Assembly (NCBI GenBank): GCA_021521415.1
Contig: JAIQDT010005004.1
Location: forward strand, 1 to 64,000
DNA from: Bidens hawaiensis
Lineage: Eukaryota; Streptophyta; Magnoliopsida; Asterales; Asteraceae
DNA: 64,000 bases
Direction: 5' to 3'
A program made the translations under genes and the position numbers. Positions 11,854 through 21,844 of this stretch are shown one piece after another (within the stretch, counting starts at the first letter, position 1; each line of letters starts with the position of its first letter). Below the pieces are notes generated by a model that was given only the letters and a program-made list of their open reading frames with translations, did no database searches and was not told the DNA's origin.

Positions 11854-13692
11854 AGTCATCGTAGTTGATCAAACCGGTCGCGGTGATTCGCTAACTGTTC
11901 AAGCTGCTGTTGATATGGTCCCGTTTAATAATTCCATCAGTGTCAAGATTTATATTCTTCCTGGTGTTTACAGGTTTGTTTCATTCAGTGCCAAGGGCTA
12001 GAAAATGTTTCCAAGAAAGTACCCCCAACCTTTACTAGACCCGCCCCTTGTTTCATTTGTTACAAAATTTATATATTGTGTTTGCTCTCAGTTAATTGTA
12101 CGCATATAATATGATGATATGCAGAGAAAAAGTGACAGTTCCTGCTTCCAAACCCTATATTTCTTTCATTGGAGATCCTAATCATGCTTCCGAAATGGTT
12201 TTAAGCTGGCACGACAAAGCATCCGACAGATAAAAAGATGGTTCTGAACTAGGAACATATAGAACAGCTTCTGTCGCCATAGAATCTGACTACTTTTGTG
12301 CTTCTGGGATTACCATTGAGGTAACATAGTATCTGCATGCTTCTATGTTTGGTTTTCTATGTCCATGTAACTTGGTTTGGTTTTGTGTTTTACACAGAAT
12401 ACAGTTGTTGCAGTGCCAGGAGGGTATAAAATGCAAGCAGTAGCATTAAGGATTGCGGGAAATAAGGCGGTGCTTTATCGAGTGCGAATACTCGGTACAC
12501 AAGACACCCTTCTTGATGAAAGTGGATCGCATTACTTCTATCGATGTTATATTCAAGGAACGGTTGATTTTATCTTTGGAAATTCAAGATCACTCTTCAA
12601 GGTACATGCATACGTTGGCCTGTAAATGAACTTAATGCTCAATGAACAATATAAAAATTACGGTGGCAAGTATGTTAGTTTACAAACAACATAAAAATAT
12701 GTTCACTTAGTTAAACCAATAAATATGAACATATGTCATGTTCATCCATTGTTTGTAGACGCTCGTTTATGTTTGTTAATTTACATGTGTCTGTTAATGT
12801 TCGTTTACGTATTTAGTTAAATTTTAAGCAACACTAACTGGCTCGTGAGTTATGGACCAATCACCCAATATTGATTGTACAAAAAGTCTTGGGTAATCAG
12901 CCTGACAGATTGAAGGAACGAACAAGAACATGCTTCTTCTCTTGTTTTACTTATAATGTTGTTATTATAGGTTTGTTTAATATTGTTCGTTTCAAATATA
13001 AATGGACGAACATAAATGAACATGGACATGTATATTTTCTTAACAAGAATGTGTGTTATTTTAAATATTTATGCCTGTTCATTTGTTTGTATAGAGTCGA
13101 ACATAAGAAGCCCGTTCTTGTATATTCAGTTCTTTAGCAGGCCTATGCATTGAAAAGAAACCTTACAAAGTCAAGGATTAACCGTTATACTAACATTAGT
13201 TTTTGTTTTTTTTATCAGGAATGTAGTCTGCATTCAGTGGCTGATAAATATGGAGCCATTGCAGCACATCACAGGAACTCAGAAGAAGAGAATACTGGAT
13301 TTTCTTTTGTTAACTGTTCTGTCACAGGAAGTGGTATGGCAATCTTCTTGGGGAGAGCATGGGGAAACTATTCAAGGGCTGTTTATTCATATTGTGACAT
13401 TGACAATATTATAGATCCTTCCGGTTGGAGTGACTGGAACCAACCATATAGGCAAAGGTATATATCCCATAATTCATTTAGCCAAAATTTTAACCATAGA
13501 CATGAAGTAAGTAAACTGGAATGATAAAAGTTTATGTATGCACAGGACTGCGTTTTTTGAGAATATGAGTGCAGAGGAAAAGGGGCAGATAGAAAGAAAC
13601 GTGTATCTTGGTCGAAGTCATTCGGGTTTGAGGAAGCGGTTCCTTTTCTCGATACATATTTCATTGGTGGAGAGGACTGGTTGAGATTATAA
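11854..13692 (+). pseudogene. Pectinesterase (pectin methylesterase) pseudogene, five exons
   Basis: Exons 11854-11973, 12125-12320, 12398-12601, 13219-13457 and 13546-13692 have GT/AG borders and consistent phases. They encode a carbohydrate-esterase family 8 protein, an enzyme that removes methyl esters from cell-wall pectin. Visible family blocks are VVDQTGRGDSLTVQAAVD, GVYREK across the first junction, MQAVALR, GTQDTLLDESGSHYFY, GTVDFIFGNSRS and FLGRAWGNYSRAVY; the two catalytic Asp and the active-site Arg are kept. It lacks the N-terminal inhibitor-like PRO region and a start: TAG at 11851-11853 lies in frame just upstream. TAA at 12231-12233 interrupts exon 2. A single missing base near 13560 shifts exon 5, after which the other frame carries the C-terminal EEAVPFLDTYFIGGEDWL and stop 13690-13692. 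It resembles QUARTET1-type enzymes, though I could not align it. Well-kept splice sites suggest recent death. Confidence 0.88.
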
Positions 13693-13979
13693 TGTAAACA
13701 TGGGTGGTGTTTGCGTATCAAATGTACTCTATAAATCATGCAGTTATATAGTTTTTTTTGTTCATATTCATGTTCATACAAAAGTAAATCATACAACTTT
13801 TACTAAACAGGTCTTATAACTTCTGGTACTCATGTGTTGCATGTATGTGTCTCCTAGGGCCCTCCCCGAGAACTCGATGGCTGTTGTAGGCCTTGCACGA
13901 GTTATAAAAATAGGCCCTGAAGAATTTGACGTGCATTTATATGTGTGTGTATATATGTATATATGTGTATATATATATA
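13693..13979. other. Pseudogene 3' flank ending in a TG/TA microsatellite
   Basis: No gene is seen. A mixed (TG)n/(TA)n tract at about 13937-13979 directly abuts the next inverted-repeat element. Confidence 0.5.
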
Positions 13980-15608
13980 GGGGAGAGTTAACATACAATA
14001 ATAGGTTATCGTACATTAGGTACGTGAGACCCAGCACCACCCGATCCTAATTGCAATTAAAACTACGCGGTGGCATAATTGTAATTAAATCAAAAATACT
14101 TATCGCACAACAGATCGTCATTTGTTGCAAGCCTTCTACCATAATCAATCATCCACAAAACTAAAGCATAATCAAAATCGATAAACCCATTATCGCTATA
14201 ATTTAATAATCTTCAAATTCATCAAAAAATGTTGATTTAATCAATTGAATTGATGTGTAAGAGGCTTTAGAATCATCAATCGATTATGAATTGCAAAATA
14301 ATACAAATAATTGAGCTATAATTAGGGTTCATGTTTATACGTTCTGCACAAAACTTTAAACGTTCTGGACTTTTTGTACAGAACTTCTAAACTTTTTGTA
14401 CAAAACTTCTAAATTTTTTGTCTAGAACTTCTAAAGTAAAAAGTTTAGACTAATATGAACACCAAAATGAACAAAAAGTTTAAACGTTCTGACCAAAATA
14501 TACACTTAAAATGACCAAAAAGTTTAAAGGTTCAACTAATACGTTCTGACCAAATCTACAAATTTAAAAGTTCTGACCAAAATGAACAAAAAGTTTAAAC
14601 GTTCAACTAATATAATCTGACCGAAACCACAAGTTTAAACGTTCTGAAAAAAAACAAACACCTTTAAACGTTTAAGCTTAGAAGTTCTGTACCAAAACTT
14701 TAGAAGTTCTAACAAAAAAGTTTAGAAGTTCTAACAAAAACATCAATCGATTATGGAATTGCAGAAATAACGCACTCAATCGAGCTCTGATTAGAGTTCA
14801 AAATATTATGTTTAAACGTTCTGAAACAAAACTGAAGACCTATAAATGTTTTGACCAAAAAAGAACATCTTTAAACGTTCTAATACATTCAAAGAAGTTC
14901 TGGGTGTTAAAAAAAAACGAACATCTTTAAACGTTCTAATACGTTCTTAGAAGTTCAGGGTGTTTAAAAAAGTTTTGAAGTTCTGATAAAGTTTAGAAGT
15001 TCTAAGAAGTTCTGGGTGTTCAAAAGAGTTTAAAAGTTCTGATAAAGTTTAGAAGTTCTAAGAAGTTCTGGTTCTTCAGAACTTCTAAAACTAACAAAAA
15101 TAAATAAATAAATAAACACCTGTAAACATGAAATTAAAGACTTAAATCACTTCATATAATCTCATAATCATCAAACAATCGTCAATCGACCGTTAATTTG
15201 ATCATTGATTAGATCATATGAACAAAATAAGGAACGTCTGCAACTGGGTTTCTGCAAAACTCAAAATTGATTAATGGAAACTTCAAATTGATGATTAATT
15301 GGACCAATTTCAAAGTTTAATTGATCAATTAGTTCAACAATTTCAATTGCTCAATTTGACAATTGACCTGTGTGAAACCCCGTGAAACAGCAGACGATGA
15401 GTCTGAATGAAATTTGATTATGTTTCTGATATTGGTCTGCAATTTAGGAGTCGATGTATGATCGTGGTTGATGAGCAAATGACTTAATTTGGGATGGAAT
15501 ATGATTTGAATAAAATTACAATCTTGCCACCGTGTGTTTTTATAAGTCGACGATCCAGACACTCGCGTACCTATTGTATGATAAGAGATTTTTGTATTGG
15601 ATCCTTTA
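13980..15608. mobile_element. Non-autonomous element with GTTCTGA-type internal repeats
   Basis: The ends are imperfect inverted repeats of about 44 bp: left 13980-14023 with CATACAATAATAGG and TTAGGTACG, and right 15563-15607 whose reverse reads AATACAAAAAT ... CATACAATAGGTACG. Between about 14340 and 15080 there are dozens of short words of the TTTAAACGTTCTGA and AGAAGTTCTGG types in loose tandem. There is no coding capacity. It is flanked on both sides by TA-rich microsatellites, so a target duplication cannot be read. Confidence 0.55.
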
Positions 15609-15616
15609 TCTATCTA

Positions 15617-15670
<54 letters not shown>
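15606..15670. repeat. (TATC)n and (TA)n microsatellite
   Basis: A TATC run passes into about 26 TA units ending at 15670 and separates two inverted-repeat elements. Isoleucine-tyrosine frames across it are artefacts. Confidence 0.95.
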
Positions 15671-15675
<5 letters not shown>

Positions 15676-15882
15676 AGGTTAATGTAAAAAACAATAATTT
15701 TGTGAGAAGCATAAGAAGAGATCTAGACCCTTGGATCTAGGATTTAGCGCTTGAGATTAGTAGTTTCTAAAAATCGTATAGTTTCCTATTTACATGGTAT
15801 AGTTTCCTATTTAGGTGGTTTGCTTTTATTTTAAACCATTTTCACACTTCTCACAAAACAATTGTTTTTTATTTGAACCCTC

Positions 15883-15886
<4 letters not shown>
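15671..15886. mobile_element. Short MITE inside a TA microsatellite (Micron-like setting)
   Basis: The inverted ends are AACAATAATTTTGTGAGAAG (left, about 15690-15709) and, reversed from the right, AACAATTGTTTTGTGAGAAG; the outer parts AGGGTAAGGTT and AGAGGGTTC also correspond. The element is about 216 bp, non-coding, and flanked by (TA)n on both sides (15619-15670 and 15885-15919). An AGTTTCCTATTT word is repeated inside. Elements placed within TA microsatellites are known from rice (Micron); a family link is not claimed. Confidence 0.65.
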
Positions 15887-15922
<36 letters not shown>

Positions 15923-15969
15923 GATAAGTTGTAAGTGTAATAACGATGAACAAAATCAAAATATATATA

Positions 15970-16205
15970 TTAATAGTTACTTGATTAGAAGAATCTTGAG
16001 GCTCCCTTAACATTTTGTAAGCAAAGGTATCCATACCTTCTATCATCTTGTTCTCAATGGCTATCATTGGTAATCCGTTTAGTCTTTCTTGAGACATTAT
16101 GGATCGTAAGTAAGAATTTAAAAACTTAAATTTCGAAAAACTTCTTTCAACACGTGCAACCATAACCGGAATAGTAAACAACACTCTATATGCAACTAAC
16201 ACCAC
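15970..16205 (-). pseudogene. hAT transposase C-terminal (dimerisation) fragment
   Basis: The minus frame encodes FTIPVMVARVERSFSKFKFL, SYLRSIMSQERLNGLPMIAI and ENKM, the typical hAT C-terminal dimerisation region that holds transposase subunits together. It ends at about DSSNQ, where CAAGTAAC could be an old splice donor. Upstream sequence to 16400 has no further transposase similarity that I can see, so only the last domain survives. Confidence 0.75.
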
Positions 16206-17223
16206 TAATATTATCTTATGTTGGTTTATATGTGTTTCTCTAATAATTTATTTTTTTCAATTCCCTTTGCTAGTTTGCTATATATACTAATACAATAATG
16301 AATTCATTTAATATAAAGATCTTATCCTACTAAACTTCACATTAATTCAGAATCATAACAAATTTATCATAGTCGAATAACTTTCTCTAATAATTTTGTT
16401 TCTCAAGACGCTTTACTAGTTTAAACGAGACACGAGTAATACCCCAATAAATTTCTACATATGATTTCAAGCAACCCTAGTACCCCTTAATCAGTTTATT
16501 AATCGGTTTCTAATAAACATTACTGACTATTGGTGTCAAGCTTCAATTTAAAGAGAAAAAAAAGCCTGTGTTTCAAATAATCAGAACCCAAACCTACTTT
16601 AAGGGCTAAATAAAAGATTTGTTTCTCGAATAATCAAACGATTCCGACCTGGTTCAATTGCTACCGGCCTCGTCGTCCGTATCCTTCTCTTATGTCGCTT
16701 GGTTTTATGGTAACCCTCACTGGTTCTGGCTTCACGTTCAGACTAGTATCAAGTATGAAAAAATTTTGGGCCCCTCATGGGTTTGGGTCCCGTGCGGCTG
16801 CCTAGCCTGCACATGCCCAAATTCGGCCCTGGTGTCACCTGAAAAGCATAGAAGAGTCTAAAATGAATCCAAACATCAAAAATGTGTGATACACCATGCC
16901 TCACATCAATGTTCTTATATTCAACACACAAGATAAATGAGTCTCACTAGCGCATCGGTCCTCATGCAACCACATATGATGCACACGAGTCTAGATGTTC
17001 ATTAATGAATCTCCAACTTTTAAAATTTGACTCATCATATCTTACTAGAGTATTCACTGTCAAAGATGATATCTAAAATACCCAAAGGTACAAGGTTCGA
17101 GTCCCGAGAAGTTAAATAGATTTACCTTAAAAAATGAGAAGCAAACTATATATTTAGTAAAGAAAGTGAAACGAGAAATGTAAATAAGAGCTCATAGATT
17201 TGTGACAAACGACACTTTCAGTT
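16206..17223. other. Intergenic DNA, no recognisable gene
   Basis: AT-rich interval with no coding signal that I trust. A Pol III B-box-like GGTTCGAGTCCC occurs at 17094-17105 without a matching A box. Confidence 0.4.
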
Positions 17224-17251
17224 ACTTATTTATTTAATAATAATAATAATT

Positions 17252-17285
<34 letters not shown>
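17224..17285. repeat. (TAA)n microsatellite, left half
   Basis: About 60 bases of TAA/AAT repeat end exactly where the LTR element starts. The same repeat resumes at 20228 on the other side, so the element appears to have split one microsatellite. Confidence 0.9.
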
Positions 17286-17287
<2 letters not shown>

Positions 17288-17789
17288 TAAGTGCATGATT
17301 TGGTGTTCGTAGCCAATCGAATAAGTTATAGATAGTCTAGTATTTAAGGTTAATGTAATATGGTCATTCGCTATGGATTGTATAGCGAATAGGCCCATTC
17401 ATTATCGACTAGGCTATTCGTTATGTTATGAGCCCATTCGTTATGGAGATATAACAAATGGATGCTCAGTCATTAAGTTAATACCCCATTCGTTATAGAG
17501 ACATAACGAATGGGAGCAATTCGTGATGGGAATATCCCATTTGTTAGAGATTTTAACGAATAGGGTCTAGCCTATATATAGGCCGTTCCTATTCACAATA
17601 GGTAGAGATCCGAGCCTAAATTATCATGTGTCGTTACCATGCCGGATTCTCTCTAGACATAAGTTATCCATCATAATGTATTCACCATTAAAGTATGAAT
17701 AAAGTATTCGTTTAAAGTATCATCTCGTGTGTACTATCATGTTTTGCAACTGGATCATGTTTGTATAACGTTAAAGTAACGTTTCCACA
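17286..17789 (+). repeat. 5' LTR of the CATTCGTTA-type element
   Basis: It starts TGTAAGTGCATGATTTGGTG and ends CGTTTCCACA, followed two bases later by the primer-binding site. A TATATATAGG box at 17573-17582 could be the promoter TATA element. At least nine CATTCGTTA-like words alternate in orientation upstream of it. Confidence 0.88.
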
Positions 17790-17791
17790 AT

Positions 17792-17803
17792 TGGTATTAG
17801 AGC
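17792..17803 (+). other. Primer-binding site, initiator tRNA-Met type with one change
   Basis: TGGTATTAGAGC differs from the usual TGGTATCAGAGC by one C-to-T change. The same variant is found in the related element at 39174-39185. Confidence 0.8.
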
Positions 17804-18264
17804 GGTAATTGCTCTTGATACGTACCAATTTAATGTATAATTCAGATATGAGATGGTGTTCTTCGTGTTCATCGGATTTTGGTTTGATTTGATCAGATTG
17901 GGATCAAATTAATGTATTATTGATTGAATTAAGGGCTGATTCTTGTTTACTGATGAAATACGAAGCTTCCTGTGCAATTTGGTAGTTAATTATGGTGAAT
18001 TGAAGGTTCCACCATTGATGAACAAGTTACTGTTTGATTCAATTGGTGTTGAATATGTGGTTATTAAGTTAAATTGATGATTGATTCATGTTCGCGATGA
18101 AAATCCGAACCTTCGTGGAACAATTTGGTAAATTATTATGAAGATTTGATGAATCTTCCATGGATGAAGCTTGATTTGCAGAATCCGGCGATAAAACCGT
18201 TTTCCCGGCGATGCAACTGATTTTTCCGGCGATTCATGCTTTTCTGGTGAACAGTAACATATCC

Positions 18265-18690
18265 AACAACCCATTCGTTATGTTATTGTAGCCATTCGTT
18301 ATGGGATTTTAACGAATGGAGGCCATTCTTTAATTTAAGAAGGTCATTCGTTATAGAGTTTAATGAATGTGTTTAAGTTATAGGTATAACGAATGGAAAC
18401 TCATTCGTTATCAGATCAAACGAATGTGCGCTCATTCGTTATTGGATCATGCGAATGTGGATTTGTTACAAATGAGGTCATTCGTGTAACTGTTATAACG
18501 AATGATAAGGTTTTTTTATAACAAATGTGAGTTCATTCGTTATTGAATCTAATGAATGAGGACTGCTTAATTTATAACGAATGAGGGTTGTTAACATATG
18601 TGGACACTGTTCTAACGAATGAGAGGCTGTTTTGACGAATGGTGAGCAAGTTAACTTATGGAGATAACGAATGGGAACTCATTCGTTATG
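18265..18690. repeat. Cluster of alternating CATTCGTTA / TAACGAATG motifs
   Basis: About twenty copies or close variants occur in 425 bases, spaced 10-30 bases apart and mostly in facing pairs, so each pair can form a stem of 8-11 bp. The cluster lies in the interior of the non-coding LTR element, downstream of the primer-binding site, and has no open frame. Confidence 0.85.
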
Positions 18691-19777
18691 TATTAAGAGT
18701 ATTTTAGAATATTTGAAAAAAAGAGTATTTTAGAAAAATTTTCTTAAACGAATTTTTCTGGGATATTCCTAATGTATTGGGCACTCTTCTTACAAATTTT
18801 GGTGACATATTTTCCGGCCGACTTTTTATGTGTATATACTGGCCAAGGGGGATACCACGAGTAATTTATATAGAAGTTTGTTTTTGAGTTTTGAAGATTG
18901 TTCAAGACCTTGCTGAATTTGTCATGAAAAGGGGGAGATAAAACTTTCATATGAGTTTATATGGCTTGTATCTTCCTACATTTGCAAGGGTTTCTTGAAA
19001 AACTATTGCAAATCGGGTGGTAATTCATGATTGCAAAGCTACGTTTGACTGAGTTCAAGACTGCAATTGTTCTTCGATTGCTGATTGATTTGTTCGGGAT
19101 TGAAACCTAACTATGTGGGATACGAGTGTCTTTCCGTTTACTTCTTATGAGGGACTTTGATCCTGACTATGTTGGCTACGAGTATTCGGCAAATTACTTC
19201 TGTTGATGGTGACAATTCTCGAACGAGTTGATCTTACTTAGGAATATACGAGTCTTGTCATTGGATTGAAGAATTTGATCATTTAGGGTTTATTAATAGA
19301 GGTTGGAACTATGAATCATATGCCCAAAAATTAGTGCATCTTAGCGAATGGGATGTAGAAGAGCTTCAAAGAGTTAATTTGGGATACACGTTATCAAGAG
19401 AGGGAAAACCGAAGTGAAAGATGTTGAATGATCGGGTTGTTCATGAAGATGTGTGACGAGGTTAAACGTAAATATATGTTTTCTTTACCGGTGTTGATGG
19501 ATAACTGATGACTTATAGTTGATTGTTGAAATATTTAACCATATCATATGCTAGTAGATGATCCGAATGATCACCTGGAGTTGCTTACTTGGGGGGGGGG
19601 GGGGGGGGAGAGATCTGATATGAGAGGCTACAAGTTTTTGGTTTGCTGAAAATATTTAATGCTTTGTCTGTCTGCACAAGCCCAAGAATCATCACTCAAG
19701 GGGGAGTTTTCACTGATGATTTGCAGTAAAAAGTGTTCAAGGTGAAAGCATTTGATAGGTACGGGAAAAAAGGAGCA

Positions 19778-20227
19778 TGTTAGTGCATGATTTGTTGTCC
19801 GTTTCCGATTGAATAAGTTATTGATAGTCTAGTCTTTATGTTTAATGTAATATGGTCATTCGCTATGGATTGTATAGCGAATGGGTCCATTCGTTATAGA
19901 CTAGGCTATTCGTTAAGTTATGAGCCCATTCGTTATAGAGATATATTACCTATTCGTTATGGAGACATAACGAATAAGGTTAACTTAATGAATGGGGGCT
20001 GATGGCCTATATATAGGCAACTCCTCTTCATTGTTCAATAGAGATCCGTGCCTAAGTTATTAAGGTACCGTTACTATGCCGGATTCTCTCTAGCTTAAGT
20101 TATTCATCATAATGTATTTATTTTATAAGTTATCTATAATGTATTCATTAAAGTATTCATCTCGTGTGTACGTATCATGTTCTGCAATATGATAATGTTC
20201 GTATAACGTTGAAGTAACGTTTTCACA
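19778..20227 (+). repeat. 3' LTR of the CATTCGTTA-type element
   Basis: It is colinear with the 5' LTR (GTGCATGATTTG, TAATGTAATATGGTCATTCG, GCCGGATTCTCTCTAG, CATCTCGTGTGTAC, GTAACGTTTTCACA) with many substitutions and a net loss of about 54 bp, so the insertion is not recent. Confidence 0.88.

Positions 20228-20296
<69 letters not shown>
20228..20296. repeat. (TAA)n microsatellite, right half
   Basis: About 23 AAT units follow the LTR end directly. Poly-isoleucine and poly-leucine frames across it are artefacts. Confidence 0.95.
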
Positions 20297-20298
<2 letters not shown>

Positions 20299-21839
20299 AT
20301 GTTTTAGCAACCATGCAATGCTTGCTTCCTTAAGCAAGATCGTGCATAGCCTTGAAGTCAACATAAATTCTTCCAGAATATCAAGAAATGGCGTGTCTAT
20401 GATCGGACGAAACTTCTTAAGATGACAAAACTGTCAAGTTGTTATGGCACGTATCAAAGAAAGGGCTTTCACGATCATGCCTTGTTAGGTAAAGGCATGC
20501 GTACAACATATTGATAGACAAGACAAAAAGGACACGCCCAAAATATTCTTGTCGGGAAACATGCCTGACAACAAGTACATGCATGGTCATGCCACCCTTG
20601 GCACGACCATGCTTATTCACCACCGGGGCCTAAGTAGCTGCAACTCTTTCTCAAAAAGTGTGCCATTTAGGGTAGAACTCCTTGTGCTGACCAAAGCCTC
20701 CAAAAAGGGTGGAACTCCTTGCTTCTATCCAAGTAAAGATGGCACCATAGTTTAGACTATATTTACTTTTCATCCAAGGGTTGAAGATCATCTTATACTC
20801 ACTTGTTCTTGGTGTAGAGGTTTCAAAACACCAAAGTTCATGTGTTGTCATCTACAAATGGTTGTATCCTTGTAGTATGTTCTTGTGTCTTGATTTGTGA
20901 ACTTCTTTTTAATTCATAGAAGTTTATTTTATTTATTTGATGTGTTTATCTTTTTAAAAATTCCAAACTTATCATTTTTAAAAAAGTACATCCAATCTTC
21001 GTTAAATTAATCACATTTTACCGTATTAAAATACTTAGGATCCTAGGTCAGTTTCTGGGCAGTGAGTCAGATCTTCGAAGAGGCTTTTGGTAAAGAACTA
21101 GATCCTATCATGAGTTTCTGAAAAACCACATGTCAGATTCGGTAGAGGCTTCTAGTATAGAACAAGATCGATGTGACAAGTTTCTGGTAATAGTTAAAAC
21201 TGGTTACAAAACAATAAGGATTGAGTAGGGGATGCCATGCCTTTGAATGATACTTCGTTCTTACATAAGCTTTGTAATATATGATAAGCTCTCTACTTGT
21301 TGTGTTGGACTTTATGGACCGGTTTGGTTAAGTCAACGCGACCGACCGATTTATGACCCGCGAGAGTTACATAATGGGTAATGATCATAAAACCCGCTTA
21401 AGTTAGTTAACCGGTAATGACTTATAATAACGTGATGGTCATATTCAAGGACTGGGCTTTGGAATTAGAGATGGGCCTGGTGGCCCTGTTAGGCTTAACT
21501 ACGTTATTAGTTATGTGTATGATATGTTTCAGAACACAAGAGTTTTTTCAAAACCATAGCCACCAAGAAGCTCTCCATCACTTCTCTCTATACCGCCGTC
21601 ATCCACCAGCACTCCGGAAGCCTCTGCCGCCATTGACCAGCCACCGCCATGCGGCTACTGTCTAGCCATCGCGCCACCGTCCTAGTCACTGACCACCACC
21701 GCTGCCGCTGCCTCCGTGCACCGCCACCGTCGGGTCTCGTTTAACATAGTCACCTAGAGAAGCTCATTATCCATCGGTTTCTCAACCGGTTATTTATTAA
21801 CAGAGGTAAAATTAAATATTTTCGGTAATTAAGTTGGTT
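20297..21839. other. Intergenic DNA, no recognisable gene
   Basis: Contains a repeated TCTTCGAAGAGGCTT / GGTAGAGGCTTCTAGTA-like word pair around 21075-21165 and a CCACCG-rich stretch at 21590-21730. No protein family is recognised. Confidence 0.4.
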
Positions 21840-21844
21840 GTTTC

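Larger units (their letters stand above)
17286..20227 (+). mobile_element. Complete non-coding LTR retrotransposon with CATTCGTTA motifs
   Basis: The 5' LTR is 17286-17789 (504 bp, TGTAAGTGCATGA ... TTTCCACA) and the 3' LTR 19778-20227 (450 bp, TGTTAGTGCATGA ... TTTTCACA). The primer-binding site TGGTATTAGAGC (17792-17803) and a purine tract GGGAAAAAAGGAGCA just before the 3' LTR are present. The 2.0-kb interior has no gag or pol similarity, so the element must be mobilised in trans. AATAA flanks both ends, consistent with a 5-bp duplication but not decisive in a TAA repeat. LTRs and interior carry over twenty CATTCGTTA/TAACGAATG motifs in both orientations. A G run occupies 19591-19608. Confidence 0.88.

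Noticed and set aside
15494..15676. Reading frame ending in an isoleucine-tyrosine run
   Set aside because: Produced by the TA microsatellite next to an inverted-repeat element.
17094..17105. tRNA or SINE suggested by GGTTCGAGTCCC
   Set aside because: A B box alone; no A box, acceptor stem or A-tail nearby.
18265..18690. Regularly spaced short repeats resembling a CRISPR array
   Set aside because: Motifs alternate in orientation, spacing varies from 10 to 30 bases, the copies are inside an LTR element, and the sequence is from a plant.
20123..20364. Poly-isoleucine and poly-leucine reading frames
   Set aside because: They are translations of the TAA microsatellite and have no other protein features.
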